From the NCBI GenBank assembly GCA_002344125.1, contig DDTQ01000003.1:1-63640 (forward strand): a stretch of DNA of 63,640 bases, in the 5' to 3' direction. The position numbers and the translations under genes were made by a program. The DNA is from Ignavibacteria bacterium UBA2360. GTDB lineage: Bacteria > Bacteroidota > Ignavibacteria > Tepidaquicellales > OLB5. Positions 14,824 through 25,059 of this stretch are shown here, piece by piece; position 1 is the first letter of the stretch, and every line of letters starts with the position of its first letter. A model generated the notes under the pieces. That model ran no database searches, was not told the DNA's origin, and was given only the letters and a program-made list of their open reading frames with translations.

Positions 14824-17238
14824 CTACTTCACCAACATCATTTTCTTTATATCACTGAAGTAAATCGAGCTTCCGTTTGGTTCAAACGCTTCAAGCTTAT
14901 AGAAATATATTCCGCTGCTCAAAGCTTTATTACTGTAGAACGCGGCATCAAATTCTATATTATGAGTACCGGCATCGCGTACGTTGTTAAGCAATGTGGC
15001 GATCTCGCGTCCAAGTGCGTCAAATACCCTTACCTTAACAAGCGACTGCTTCGCGAGCGTATAGCTGATAAGTGTTGTTGGGTTGAACGGATTCGGGAAA
15101 TTCTGCTTCAATGAAAATACAACCGGCGTCTCTATGTTCGTTGTTCCCGTTAAAGTTGAACCATACGGAAAGTTTGTGGCCTGGGCTATAGTTGTATAGT
15201 AGCTCTTAAAATATGTGTTATTCGGCATTCCGAGAACTACAGTGTTTGTGCCTGTTGCTCCGGGTTTTGTTTTTGCGCATAACAATACATGCCTTACCGT
15301 ATCGGTAACTTTGAATTTGATCGTATCCATTTCGATCTGGTTGGATGCGCCGTTAAAATTCGTTTCATGCAGAAGGCGGTCACCCGCGTCAACTATATTG
15401 TTTTTGTTCACATCCCAGAACAGCCTGAATTTTTCAACATCGTTGCTTCCGGCAGTTCCTGCCCGTGAAAATACCAATTGTTTGAGTGAACCAATCCATG
15501 GCGATGTTGTGTTCCTCAGTTTAAGCCCTACAAGTTCTCTTGCGGTATCATTTGCCGGCGTTGTTTGATTTATTAACCAGTTGCTTCCGCCATTCACGCC
15601 CTCAGTAAGGCATGAAGGTGAAGTAGTTGCAAGCAGCACGTCTATTCTGCCTGCCCCGTATCTGTAATCTTTGCCCGGGTCACCCTTTTCTATGGCTGTC
15701 AATTCCATGACCCTGTCTATATCACCCGGCAGCATTTCAGGATTTATTGAAAGCATCAGCGCAATTGCGCCCGCCGTGTGCGGCGTAGCTGATGATGTGC
15801 CGCCGAAGGTTGAACCGTAACCGGTGCCTGAGCTTACATAAGTTGATATTGAATTCTGCCCGGGCGCCGAAACATCTGGCTTCAGTAAACCCATAGAATC
15901 CGGCATTTCAACCGGAGTGGTCCTGCTGTATGGGTAGTCTTTATGGCTTTCAAGAACAGTATATGGATAAGATGCATCCCATAAATTCCAGTTCCCCCAT
16001 GTTGCGGGTCCCCATGGCGATGTAGAATATATAACGTCTGTACTTACATGAACATTACCTACACCTATAACCCCGCTTAAATTACCAACTTTAAGCTGGT
16101 CCGGGTGGCGCCACGGCGCCGGGTTGTTTCCCGCTGATGAAATATTATGTGGAATACCGGTACTATTTCCGTCATTACTAGTTGAATTCGCATGGATCAT
16201 TCCCGCTGCAAGTGAAATATCCGTGGCGACTCTAACCAGACTGAAATCCGGTTTGGGGCTAAAATACCATTTAAAACTAAGTGAACTTGTAACAACATCC
16301 ATTCCCATTTGCAGTGAATACTGGAATGCGGATATCTGCGCGCTGTAACCGCTTGGGTTTCTCATTACCATACATTTTGCCCACGGTGCAACACCTGTCT
16401 GTGTTCCCATTGTTCCGTCACCAATTACATGGCCCAGCGTCGCGGAACCGTGTGAAGCTGTACCGATCGTGCCGCTGTTTGTTCCGTAATCCCATCCTAT
16501 AAAATCATCCACTTTGCCGTTGCCATCATCATCAATTCCGTTAACATCACCCGGATCTATTACTGAACCCGTACCTGATGCCCATATTATTGTCATACCG
16601 TTGTTGTTTACGTCTTCGCCCAAATTCTGCCAAATACCTTTTACAAGGTCAGGGTGTTTCCACCAGAAGCCATCATCCGCGTTTGAAACTTTAACACCCC
16701 ATCCGCGGTTGCCTAAAGCCCAGCAGTCATCAGCATTCATTAACATAATGCCAGGTTCCGGCGCAAGCATATTGAAAGGCGCAGGAGTTACTATTTCGTC
16801 GATCATTAACTCAGAGGGGTATTGGGGGTCCAGATTTATCTGGTTTATCTCAGCGTAGTTACCTGCATCAAGGCTGTAAATTACCGATGGCCTTGTGGTG
16901 AACCTGACAGCATTTACGATCCACAATACTTCCATATCCTGAATATCAGCGCTCCTTGCGTTTAAAAAAGAGCGAACCCTGCTTTGGGTCATATCAGAAT
17001 GAGCCATTAATCTTTCTATTACTATCTTTCTTCTTTCCTGTTTCGGAGTGTCATAGCTTATGAATGCAAAGTCATTAAGTCCCAGTTGATTGCTGAAAGT
17101 TACGTAAACCGGGATCATATCATTATCAGTACTGCGGTTCAGGGCATCCTTAAGGTAAACATTGATCTTTGAATCTGCAAAAACTGTGGCTGTGCTTAAT
17201 CCAAAAATTAAGAACAGCAGGAGTAGTTTTTTATTCAT
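14824..17238 (-). CDS. Secreted S8 subtilisin-like peptidase with T9SS sorting domain
   Basis: 804 residues. Signal peptide 1-21; an N-terminal propeptide-like part to about 140; a peptidase S8 domain about 165-540; a CARDB/proprotein-like beta region; and a type A sorting domain at the end (LKQNFPNPFNPTTLI ... KKMMLVK). The catalytic triad is visible: Asp in SNADDGFWWKHPDL, His in HGSATLGHVIG and Ser in GTSSATPHTAGAIALML. The oxyanion Asn is in SSAGNNPAP. It is predicted to be an extracellular serine protease. Single gene with its own terminator; a family D array lies upstream. Confidence 0.93.
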   Translation of the reverse strand: MNKKLLLLFLIFGLSTATVFADSKINVYLKDALNRSTDNDMIPVYVTFSNQLGLNDFAFISYDTPKQERRKIVIERLMAHSDMTQSRVRSFLNARSADIQDMEVLWIVNAVRFTTRPSVIYSLDAGNYAEINQINLDPQYPSELMIDEIVTPAPFNMLAPEPGIMLMNADDCWALGNRGWGVKVSNADDGFWWKHPDLVKGIWQNLGEDVNNNGMTIIWASGTGSVIDPGDVNGIDDDGNGKVDDFIGWDYGTNSGTIGTASHGSATLGHVIGDGTMGTQTGVAPWAKCMVMRNPSGYSAQISAFQYSLQMGMDVVTSSLSFKWYFSPKPDFSLVRVATDISLAAGMIHANSTSNDGNSTGIPHNISSAGNNPAPWRHPDQLKVGNLSGVIGVGNVHVSTDVIYSTSPWGPATWGNWNLWDASYPYTVLESHKDYPYSRTTPVEMPDSMGLLKPDVSAPGQNSISTYVSSGTGYGSTFGGTSSATPHTAGAIALMLSINPEMLPGDIDRVMELTAIEKGDPGKDYRYGAGRIDVLLATTSPSCLTEGVNGGSNWLINQTTPANDTARELVGLKLRNTTSPWIGSLKQLVFSRAGTAGSNDVEKFRLFWDVNKNNIVDAGDRLLHETNFNGASNQIEMDTIKFKVTDTVRHVLLCAKTKPGATGTNTVVLGMPNNTYFKSYYTTIAQATNFPYGSTLTGTTNIETPVVFSLKQNFPNPFNPTTLISYTLAKQSLVKVRVFDALGREIATLLNNVRDAGTHNIEFDAAFYSNKALSSGIYFYKLEAFEPNGSSIYFSDIKKMMLVK

Positions 17239-17513
17239 GTTAGTATTTATATGAATTAATTATTTAGCTTCCCCAAAATTATGTAAATTTTGTCCTCCGG
17301 GAATCCCTTAATTGCCGTTGATAAGTAATGCTAAATATATTGAAGAATTAGCATTTTAACAATTCATTTTGGCGATATACGGGTTACATAAATTACTGTT
17401 TTTAATGTCCGAGTTTTCTGCAATATGCAATTAATTAGCAAACACACCAATTTCAATCTCTTTTCCTGTACAGAAGACCCACAAAAGGACTCTATTACAT
17501 TTCATTTTCAAAC

Positions 17514-17725
17514 CAACCGTAATCGAAGCCTTTCAGGCTTCGCATCGAAGTGCGTTTAACCTTTAACGAGCTTAACCCGTAATCGAAGCCTTTCAGGCTT
17601 CGCGTGGAAGTGTGTTTAACCTTTAACGAGCTTAACCCGTAGTCGATGCCTTTCAAGCTTCGCATGGAAGTGTGTTTAACCTTCAACGAGCTTAACCCGA
17701 AATCGAAGCCTTTCAGGCTTCGCGT
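17514..17725. repeat. Family D-related tandem array, 60-bp period
   Basis: Three full units and one partial with a period of exactly 60 bp: CGTAATCGAAGCCTTTCAGG with CTTCG, then a spacer ending AACGAGCTTAACC. It keeps the left hairpin of family D but the right hairpin has collapsed to CGAGCTTAA. The 63-residue frame across it is repeat translation. The rest of the 17239-17830 gap shows no gene. Confidence 0.9.
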
Positions 17726-17776
17726 GTCGTCGTATGTTTAATTCAAAACAACTCAGTTAATTTTCGTCGTACTGCA

Positions 17777-17808
17777 ATAAAAAAAGCCCGGTCACTCATG
17801 ACCGGGCC
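17777..17808 (-). terminator. Intrinsic terminator
   Basis: Minus strand: GCCCGGTCA TGAG TGACCGGGC then TTTTTT, 23 bp after the stop of the sialidase-like gene. Confidence 0.93.
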
Positions 17809-17830
17809 TGATGTAACGGATACCGATCGT

Positions 17831-19873
17831 TTATTTCACCAAAATCATTTTCTTTATTGAAGAATAACTGCCTGATTCGAGTTTGTAAAAATAAATTCCG
17901 CTTGCAAGATTTGAAGCGTTATAGTCATAGTTATAACTTCCTGCGTGTAACTCGCCGTTAACAAGTTCTGCTACAACTCTGCCGGTTACATCATAAACGG
18001 CCAGTCTTACAATTCCTGTTTTTGCAATATCAAACTTGATATTGGTGACAGGGTTGAACGGGTTAGGATAGTTCTGCAGTAGGTCAAACTTGGAGGGCAC
18101 ATTTGTGCCTATTGGTGTTATACCAATTGGATTATGAACCCTGATATTGAATGCCCTTTTGTGCCTGGGAATACTCCCGCCTGTGCCTGAGGAAATTAAG
18201 TTAAGCTGGAAATTCCCTGTAGAAGTACCCGGAGCAGTAGTTACTCTCATTATCAATGAATCAGGCAATGTTGTTAATGAATCAAGAGGCTGATTGTTAC
18301 TTCTGTTCAGGAACTGTACTGTTATACTGCCGTTCGCGGGATTTGTGGTGAAGTTATGAGAGAATTTCACATTTCCTGTATATAGCTTTACCGCAGGAAC
18401 GCTTACAAAATAATCCTTTGTCTGACCGGCAGCCGCAAGACTGTCAGGGGCTGTCCTGGATTTCAATGCATAGTCAGGGAAAAATGCTACTGTGCTCATG
18501 AAGTTACCGTTTCTGAAATCTGCCCAGGTCATCATAGACTGGTGTCCATTGGAATGGATACCATTATAGTCACCCAGGTATGCGGGGGTTCCGCCTCCGC
18601 CGCAGCTTGTGCAGTTAATTCTGAATTTTTTTGTTGAAATTTTAACATTTGGAATAAAAGTCGCGCCGCCATCATCAGAATATGTGGCGTAAACTTCACA
18701 GCTATCGGTTGTAGGTGTATTCCTGGTATCAAGCCACTGAACCCATAGTCTTCCGGTTTGCTTATCGCACCACATTGCCGGATGCCACTGGTTATTATTT
18801 TCGGAATTTGCGTCATCATTAACTTTAACTTCAGTTGACCAGGTAACGCCAAAATCTGTTGAATACCTGCTGTAAATATCGGGTTTATTGCCGCATCCCG
18901 CCGGTGTATTTGAGGCGTAAACGAGGTAAAGTCTGCCGCGGTTTGGGCCATAACTGTTATCCGCTGAAATAAACGGATATGGGCGGGTTCTCATGTTGTG
19001 AACTGAATTTCTGCCGCCAACATTATCGCCTACGCAGTTTGCGAAGTTTACCTGTGATTGCTGGTTAAATGTTGCTCCGCCATCCGTTGATCGGAAAATT
19101 GTATAGACCGGTGAAAATGATGAGCCGGCGTTTGTTACAACATATACGCTGCCGCCTTGAATCGGTCCGTTTGGTCCAACGCATGGCATTGCGCCCGGCA
19201 GATTGTGCGGTACAAGGGAAGTAACTACATTCCATGTTGCGCCCGCATCAGTGCTGCGTGCAACGTTGCAGCTGGAATTGTTGGTCATTGCGCTGTAGAT
19301 ATGGCTTTTGTATGGGCCCGCCGTTTGATCAGCCGCTATCCAGTTCTTATCATTTCCTGTATTTGCAACAACTGCCGGTATCCATGAAGTTGCGCCGGTG
19401 GTTGATTTAGATATCTTTGTTCCAATTATTGTGCTTCCCCACATGTTTTCAAAATATGCATTTCCCAAACTATCGAACGCCGTAACAGGGTCACCTGACA
19501 TTGTAGCACCCCAGCTTGGATTTGTTTTGTACCATGTTATCCCGCCATCTGTTGTTATAGTCGGTGATGCGCCTATTGTACCGCCGGAATTAAATGTTAC
19601 AAATGCGTTAAGCGGATTAACAGGGTTCATCGAAATATGTCCTTCAGCAAGATCGATCGCTACATCAAAATTATCAAAGTAATCTTCTCCTGTTAAAACC
19701 AGAGGCTGTGTATTTGTAACCGGTTTGTTCTGGTTTCTTAAAAAATATTCGTATGGAATACGATCAATATTAGGATCATCATCCCAGCCTACCCAGCTGT
19801 TCTGTCCCTGGAAAATAAATAATCCTGTTACAATTAACAGAATTACGAGGGTTGTTCTGAAAATATTTTTCAT
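17831..19873 (-). CDS. Secreted sialidase/BNR-repeat protein with T9SS sorting domain
   Basis: 680 residues. N-terminal hydrophobic signal (about 7-22), then a six-bladed propeller-like region (about 70-450) with several Asp-box motifs of the S/TxDxGxTW type (TTDGGITWY, STDAGATWN, STDGGATFN, STDFGVTWS, SDDGGATFI). A beta domain of about 100 residues follows (PANGSITVQFLNRS region), then the sorting domain with LLQNYPNPFNPVTNI and final KKMILVK. The fold is that of exo-sialidases, but many such T9SS proteins have no proven activity and the catalytic Arg triad cannot be assigned by eye. Single gene with its own terminator. Confidence 0.8.
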   Translation of the reverse strand: MKNIFRTTLVILLIVTGLFIFQGQNSWVGWDDDPNIDRIPYEYFLRNQNKPVTNTQPLVLTGEDYFDNFDVAIDLAEGHISMNPVNPLNAFVTFNSGGTIGASPTITTDGGITWYKTNPSWGATMSGDPVTAFDSLGNAYFENMWGSTIIGTKISKSTTGATSWIPAVVANTGNDKNWIAADQTAGPYKSHIYSAMTNNSSCNVARSTDAGATWNVVTSLVPHNLPGAMPCVGPNGPIQGGSVYVVTNAGSSFSPVYTIFRSTDGGATFNQQSQVNFANCVGDNVGGRNSVHNMRTRPYPFISADNSYGPNRGRLYLVYASNTPAGCGNKPDIYSRYSTDFGVTWSTEVKVNDDANSENNNQWHPAMWCDKQTGRLWVQWLDTRNTPTTDSCEVYATYSDDGGATFIPNVKISTKKFRINCTSCGGGGTPAYLGDYNGIHSNGHQSMMTWADFRNGNFMSTVAFFPDYALKSRTAPDSLAAAGQTKDYFVSVPAVKLYTGNVKFSHNFTTNPANGSITVQFLNRSNNQPLDSLTTLPDSLIMRVTTAPGTSTGNFQLNLISSGTGGSIPRHKRAFNIRVHNPIGITPIGTNVPSKFDLLQNYPNPFNPVTNIKFDIAKTGIVRLAVYDVTGRVVAELVNGELHAGSYNYDYNASNLASGIYFYKLESGSYSSIKKMILVK

Positions 19874-20146
19874 TTGTGATTATTTAGTTTGTAATTAGAA
19901 ATTTGTATTAATAAATACAATATAATGATAGTAGATTTTTGATGAAAGACGCTTTTTTGTTTAGAATTAAAGGTCAACCGGCACGCAAAAACCACTCTCC
20001 TGGCCATATTCATTGCCTAAAAATTACTAACCACTGAGTCCTACCCCCATAGAGCAGCTAATGGATCTGACTCTGGCCTTATTCCTACAGGAATCCAGTT
20101 TTCATAAGCCACGAAGCGGCGAAATATATAACCTCCCCCAAAAAAA

Positions 20147-20188
20147 ACGACCCAACTGTCTGTGCCAGACAGGTCGGGTCGTCTCTAC
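20147..20188 (-). terminator. Family B palindrome acting as terminator
   Basis: Minus strand: GTAGAGACGACCC, nested CTGTCTGG...CAGACAG, GGGTCGT, then a run of eight T. It is 23 bp past the stop of the next gene. The repeat supplies the stem. Nothing else is seen in the 19874-20210 gap apart from AT-rich DNA. Confidence 0.75.
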
Positions 20189-20210
20189 AAAATCCATTTT
20201 CAATTTAATT

Positions 20211-21833
20211 CTACTTCACCAGGATCATCTTTTTGCTTTCCTTAAATCCCTGGGTCTCCAGAGTATAAAAATAAACACCGCTTGGTTCATTTGCCGCATT
20301 CCACTTTGCGGAATATTTCCCGGGTTTCATATCCTGCTCAGCCAGTACCTTTACAAGCATTCCCGCGGAATTATAAATTTTCAATGTCGTGAATCCACTG
20401 CGCAATACGCTGAAATTGATCTGCGTTTCGGGGTTGAACGGATTCGGATAATTCTGCTCTAAACTGAAATTCTTTGGCACTTCTGTACTTATTTGTTCAA
20501 TTCCAATAGTAGTATAATCAATTATAGCGCTCCATATCCTGAACACATCATCGCCTTGATTGCTCATCCAAACAGGATGCAGCTTACCGTTGCCTGATGT
20601 CAGCCCCAGGTTATCACCCATATTGCCGCCGCCTGCGCCTGATACGGCGCGCGGTCTGAACCGCTGTGTTGTAACCCTGTAATCAGTAAATGAATTTCCG
20701 CCATTATCTGATCTGGAAAGATACACATCAACTGAATCAGCTGAATTTCTGCTGTCATAATATATAATATTAAGACCTCCGTTTTCATCAACCCTAAGAG
20801 CAGGGAAGAACTGATTGCGCCCGTTGTTGATCGGATCCTGGTTAACTCTTACACCGCTGCTCCATGTGCTGCCGTTATCAGTTGACCTGAACATTACAAT
20901 ATCCGGGTCAGTACCGGCAGGTGCAAGGTTCTTACTTGTTGTTGCAATGTATATCCATCCGTTCCTGCTGCCTCCGGTTTTATCTATATCTATCACAGGG
21001 AAACTGTTCGCTCTTATTGTCCACGGCGTCAGCTGTGATGTCCTTATACCATTGATATCAATTGCGTTTTCGTTTATATCAAAACTTGTGCCGCCGTTCG
21101 TTGAGCGGGATATTCCTATGTAATCTTCGGTAAAAGGGGAGTTGGGTATTGATGATGCCCATGTTATAAATAATGTACCTGCCGGATTTACACTAATTGC
21201 CGGACCGTATGACCTGTTGCCGCCAAAACCGTTGTTTACGTTTAATATGGGCGACCAGTTGTATCCGTTATTTGTTGTGTATGACATTACTATCCTGAAT
21301 GGTGAAACAAAATAGGTCCATGCAAGATAGCTTCTGCCGTAAAATGAACTGGCCGGCGCGTCATCTGTTCCGGGTGAGCCCTTATCAACATCAACGTTTG
21401 ATTGTATGGATACGTTGGCTGACCAGTTCGTTCCGTAGTTAGTGGTAACATTAGCGAACATTCCCGATTGTATATTTCCCAAATGAGTCAGAATGAAAAC
21501 TCCGTCCTTATCTATAATAGTGCCGGGGTCACCGCCGTGATTCTGCGTAGGCGTGCCGGAACAAACATCGTTGCCGAACCAGTTCAAACCGCCGTTTGTG
21601 GAAAAATATGTTCCTTCGCTTCTTTGATTCAGATTTATTGTGTATGCGCTTACAAATAATATCTGCTGATTTTGCTGGTGCCGTGATATGGTAGGTTCTA
21701 TCTGGTTGAATGCCGTAGGGAATACCTGGAAATTTGTCCATTGACTGATTGTCTGTTCTTCTGCGATCAATATGTACAGCAGCATTGTCAGAATTATTTT
21801 TGCTGTTTTGACCGGTAATGTTTCTGATTTCAT
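20211..21833 (-). CDS. Secreted BNR-repeat (sialidase-like) protein with T9SS sorting domain
   Basis: 540 residues. Signal region about 1-30, then a propeller with at least six Asp-box-like motifs (STNGGLNWF, TTNYGTNWS, TTNNGYNWS, STNGGTSFD, STDNGSTWS, SDNGGNSFT). The C-terminal sorting domain has LEQNYPNPFNPETQI and KKMILVK. Same architecture as the neighbouring 17831-19873 protein but too different for a recent duplication. It is predicted to be exported by T9SS; the substrate is unknown. The terminator is provided by a family B palindrome. Confidence 0.8.
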   Translation of the reverse strand: MKSETLPVKTAKIILTMLLYILIAEEQTISQWTNFQVFPTAFNQIEPTISRHQQNQQILFVSAYTINLNQRSEGTYFSTNGGLNWFGNDVCSGTPTQNHGGDPGTIIDKDGVFILTHLGNIQSGMFANVTTNYGTNWSANVSIQSNVDVDKGSPGTDDAPASSFYGRSYLAWTYFVSPFRIVMSYTTNNGYNWSPILNVNNGFGGNRSYGPAISVNPAGTLFITWASSIPNSPFTEDYIGISRSTNGGTSFDINENAIDINGIRTSQLTPWTIRANSFPVIDIDKTGGSRNGWIYIATTSKNLAPAGTDPDIVMFRSTDNGSTWSSGVRVNQDPINNGRNQFFPALRVDENGGLNIIYYDSRNSADSVDVYLSRSDNGGNSFTDYRVTTQRFRPRAVSGAGGGNMGDNLGLTSGNGKLHPVWMSNQGDDVFRIWSAIIDYTTIGIEQISTEVPKNFSLEQNYPNPFNPETQINFSVLRSGFTTLKIYNSAGMLVKVLAEQDMKPGKYSAKWNAANEPSGVYFYTLETQGFKESKKMILVK

Positions 21834-21950
21834 TTAAACTTTTCCCTTCTGCTATTCGTTATTTGTAAATTTAGTCATTATGCATTTTTATAAAAAGACA
21901 AAAAAGTACTTGTTTTGTGACTGTATATCTGCTGATTGTGAAATATCTGC

Positions 21951-22523
21951 TTAATGATTTTGCCGCATTCTTTTGGGTCCAATCCAAAGCCAAAACCCTG
22001 TTATTGTAAACAGTAACAGAGATAAACCCATAATAGTTGTATAGATGAGTTTAAATATTTCATTCCTCGTTTCAAAAAAATAATCTAAAATTGAACCATC
22101 ATGTATGTTCTCTACAAAATCACTTCTTCTTCTTTCAATATGGAGCAATTTACCGGTTGCGCCATCTAACTGAATTCCCCAATAACCATCTATAAAAACA
22201 AACTTCACCATACCCTTATCAGGTCTTGCGTCAATTCTTTCAAGCTCCAATGAAAGAGCTGGCGAAATGGAATCTTTAGCAATTTTGCATGCTATTGCAT
22301 GCAGGCTGTCAAAGCCTATCCAGTCCCTTAGTTCCGTTGAGCTTCCCTCATAAGATTTCGGCAATACATATCCGCCGCTGTTCTTTTTCCAGCCAAGTGT
22401 TAAACCCGTAATTGCAGTCAAAAAGAAAAAGAAGAACAGTATAGCCCCTGTTGTCCTGTGAATCTTTCTGAATATCCTTAATAAAGATGCCTGTTTTTTC
22501 CTTTTTCCTTTTTCCTGCGTCAT
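21951..22523 (-). CDS. PepSY-associated membrane protein
   Basis: 190 residues. A basic N-terminus, a membrane segment (about 23-43), a periplasmic PepSY-like region and a second membrane segment (about 160-180) ending FWLWIGPKR. Short PepSY_TM proteins of this type usually accompany TonB-dependent siderophore or iron receptors and may reduce or release the iron at the inner membrane. It follows the TonB receptor gene by 104 bp, with a terminator-like hairpin between, so it could be expressed by readthrough or separately. Confidence 0.82.
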   Translation of the reverse strand: MTQEKGKRKKQASLLRIFRKIHRTTGAILFFFFFLTAITGLTLGWKKNSGGYVLPKSYEGSSTELRDWIGFDSLHAIACKIAKDSISPALSLELERIDARPDKGMVKFVFIDGYWGIQLDGATGKLLHIERRRSDFVENIHDGSILDYFFETRNEIFKLIYTTIMGLSLLLFTITGFWLWIGPKRMRQNH

Positions 22524-22540
22524 ATAAACTAAAAATTAAT

Positions 22541-22605
22541 TAAAAAAAGAAGCAGGGTTTGTTCTTATCCTCAGAAAAATTCTTATTCTGAAGAACCCTG
22601 CTTCT
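22541..22605 (-). terminator. Terminator-like hairpin between TonB receptor and PepSY genes
   Basis: Minus strand: AGAAGCAGGGTT (22594-22605), inner CAGAA...TTCTG, AACCCTGCTTCT (22548-22559), then a run of T. It could attenuate transcription into the PepSY gene. Confidence 0.8.
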
Positions 22606-22627
22606 GAAATATATTTATAAATTATTA

Positions 22628-24778
22628 CTACCTGAACATATAAGCCAGTGTCAACCCGCCAAAGAAGTTTCTCTTCGGACCGGACTCGTAGTAATCCTTG
22701 TTTGCGTCTGAATTGATGTTGATAAACGCTACATACTTCTGGTCTGTTATATTATTTAAACCGCCGTATGCGACCAGTCTGAATTTATCGAAATTGAGAT
22801 CTACTCCAAGCTGCGCGTTTACAAGTGAATATGAAGCAGTTTTCAAACTGTCAACGTTTGCGTCATTTACAAACATATCTCCAACATGCTGGAAATTTGT
22901 TTTTACATATACCGTGTACTTTTTTGCGAAAGTATGCTGGTACATAATATCACCTGAAAGGAACATCTTCGGATTCGAAGGCTCCAGGTTTCCGCTGTAA
23001 TTTACGTTTGTTAATGCGCCGGCTGAATCAATTGTGCCCGCTTCGTATTTATCGTATTTGAAATCCTGGTAGGTAAACGCGCCTTTTAATGTTAGCCCTT
23101 TCACTACCTCTGAATTTACACCTACTTCTATACCGGTCCTCTTTGATACCGCCGCATTCCTGAAATATACATCGCCATCAACAACAAATGGTACAATAAC
23201 GTCTTCGATCTTGGTGTTGTAGAATGATACTTCAAAGAATGTGTTCTTAAAATATTGTTTCTTGAAACTGGCAACTTCACCCTTTATACCTGCCTCAAAA
23301 CTGGTCGATTTTTGCGGCTTAAGATCAGGATTAATTGTGTGCTGGCCGTTATCTGATGAATATACATAGTTATCTAGTTCATTTCCCGCAGGTGAATCAA
23401 AACCTAAACCAAATGATGTGTATAATGCTATATGAGGAGTAAGTTTAAAATTCAGTGCGACCTTTGGCGTGAACTCCGCGAAGATCCTGGTTGTATCCCG
23501 GAATCCTGCAAGTTCATCCTTGAAATCATAGATAACCCTGTCATATCTTCCGCTCACTAACAGAGAAAGCCTCTGAGGAACCAGCTCAAACTGGTTCAAA
23601 GCGTAAGCGCCTACATTTGCAATAACTTCATCTGAAACTCCAACAAGGTCATCGCCCTTTTTGCCGCCAATGTTGTTGTATTCCCTGATAGGTCCATCCT
23701 GGTAAAACAGGTCTGTACCTATTGTGAATTCATTGGTGCGCTGTTTGGATTTTACCTTGCCGCCAAAAGTATATTTGTTAACATACCTGAATGAACCGCC
23801 GATACCGTACCTTGTGAATAAACGATAGGTTCTGGCAACCCTGTCGAATATTTTTACGGTTCCGTAACCGGTTGCCTCAAAAGTATGCTTCATGTTACCT
23901 TTTTCAAGGCTGGTAAGCAATGTTATACCTACGCGGCCTTTTTTACTGTCCCTTTTTTCATCCCTGCTGAGTGATCTCGGGTTGGCTATGGTATCGTTTT
24001 CATTATACTGGGCAAGCGTTAATGCGCCCGGCAATTTAATTATTCCGTTTACGTAATAGCCGTACACTGAAAGCTTTGAGTTCGGTGCGAAATCTGCTTC
24101 GAACAAACTGTTCAGTCTGTGCTGGTACTCCTGGCTGTGCTGCCTGTACCCGCCGTAGTTCTGATAGCTGTACGATGTCATGAATCTCGAGTTTTTGGAA
24201 TTGATACCCATTTTAAACCCGTTCTTCCTCAGATCGTATGAACCGAATTCATTGTTTAACTGGAAAAATGAAACAGGAAAGTATTTATCCGTTAAGAAGT
24301 TTATCACACCACCCGGTGCATTTGTGTATAGTGATGATGAATAACCCCTCACAAGTTCAATTCTTCCTATTGCGTCAAAGTCTATCGCTTCGATCCTGGT
24401 CTGCCCGTCAGGCTCCGATTCCGGTATGCCGTCAAGAAGTATCCTTACACCTCTGATACCTGTATTGGAACGGCTGCCGTATCCGCGAATTGTTATTCTT
24501 GTATCGTGATTTCCATACCTTGGCTGAAGGAAGAGTCCGGGGACTGTATATAATACATCCTGTACGCCTATCTTTCTGCTGGTTATCCAGCTTGTCTGGT
24601 TAATTCGCATAACCGGGTATGGAATATCTATGATCTTTTGTTCCACTCTTGTACCTGTAATGATTATCTCATCAGTTTTATACTCTAAAGTATCAACCGG
24701 GTCATCCTGCGCTAAAAGCGCCGGAGAAATAATTCCTAACAGGCATAGCAGAACAAGAAACCTATAATTCTTGAACAT
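22628..24778 (-). CDS. TonB-dependent outer-membrane receptor (iron/siderophore type)
   Basis: 716 residues. Signal peptide 1-23; a plug domain about 35-160 (DEIIITGTRVEQK, VPGLFLQPRYGNHD, IRGYGSRSNTGIRGVRILLD, VRGYSSSLYTNAPGGVINF); then a 22-strand beta-barrel ending in FGGLTLAYMFR with the C-terminal aromatic residue needed for BAM. There is no carboxypeptidase-like N-terminal extension. Similarity in the plug to FecA-type receptors and the PepSY neighbour point to iron-chelate uptake (inference). A structured leader candidate lies at 24825-24887. Confidence 0.9.
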   Translation of the reverse strand: MFKNYRFLVLLCLLGIISPALLAQDDPVDTLEYKTDEIIITGTRVEQKIIDIPYPVMRINQTSWITSRKIGVQDVLYTVPGLFLQPRYGNHDTRITIRGYGSRSNTGIRGVRILLDGIPESEPDGQTRIEAIDFDAIGRIELVRGYSSSLYTNAPGGVINFLTDKYFPVSFFQLNNEFGSYDLRKNGFKMGINSKNSRFMTSYSYQNYGGYRQHSQEYQHRLNSLFEADFAPNSKLSVYGYYVNGIIKLPGALTLAQYNENDTIANPRSLSRDEKRDSKKGRVGITLLTSLEKGNMKHTFEATGYGTVKIFDRVARTYRLFTRYGIGGSFRYVNKYTFGGKVKSKQRTNEFTIGTDLFYQDGPIREYNNIGGKKGDDLVGVSDEVIANVGAYALNQFELVPQRLSLLVSGRYDRVIYDFKDELAGFRDTTRIFAEFTPKVALNFKLTPHIALYTSFGLGFDSPAGNELDNYVYSSDNGQHTINPDLKPQKSTSFEAGIKGEVASFKKQYFKNTFFEVSFYNTKIEDVIVPFVVDGDVYFRNAAVSKRTGIEVGVNSEVVKGLTLKGAFTYQDFKYDKYEAGTIDSAGALTNVNYSGNLEPSNPKMFLSGDIMYQHTFAKKYTVYVKTNFQHVGDMFVNDANVDSLKTASYSLVNAQLGVDLNFDKFRLVAYGGLNNITDQKYVAFININSDANKDYYESGPKRNFFGGLTLAYMFR

Positions 24779-24824
24779 TATATGCTCCTGTATTAGTTAT
24801 TTAATTTTGTGCAAATAAAATATT

Positions 24825-24887
24825 GAAGGCAGGGTGGAATCGTATCCATAACGCCGTTTAGGCGAAATTCGGTCAATACCTGCCTTC
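24825..24887 (-). promoter_or_regulatory. Structured leader candidate upstream of the TonB receptor
   Basis: A perfect 9-bp closing stem (GAAGGCAGG at 24825 with CCTGCCTTC at 24879) encloses a smaller hairpin CGCC...GGCG (24853-24865) and about 40 other bases. It is 47 bp before the receptor start codon. It does not match the consensus of the cobalamin, TPP or fluoride riboswitches that I recall. Confidence 0.45.
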
Positions 24888-25059
24888 ATCTAATCACAAA
24901 TGAAATGTAGCTAAAATCATTGAAGTGCAATTTTTCAATTTCACCGGTATGCGGCATACTGAACCAATATGTTTAAACGGAGGATGCCAAACGCATTGGT
25001 ATATCAGCATCCTTCTGTACACAGTGATGAAAAACGCAAAACAATTTGAAACTAAGATA

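Noticed and set aside
17495..17686. A 63-residue minus-strand frame with internal repeats (LKVKHTSMRSLKG-like)
   Set aside because: It is a translation of the 60-bp family D tandem repeat (a multiple of three keeps the frame open); no ribosome binding site and no coding signal.
24825..24887. Cobalamin or TPP riboswitch before the TonB receptor
   Set aside because: The conserved core sequences of those classes are absent; kept only as an unclassified structured candidate.
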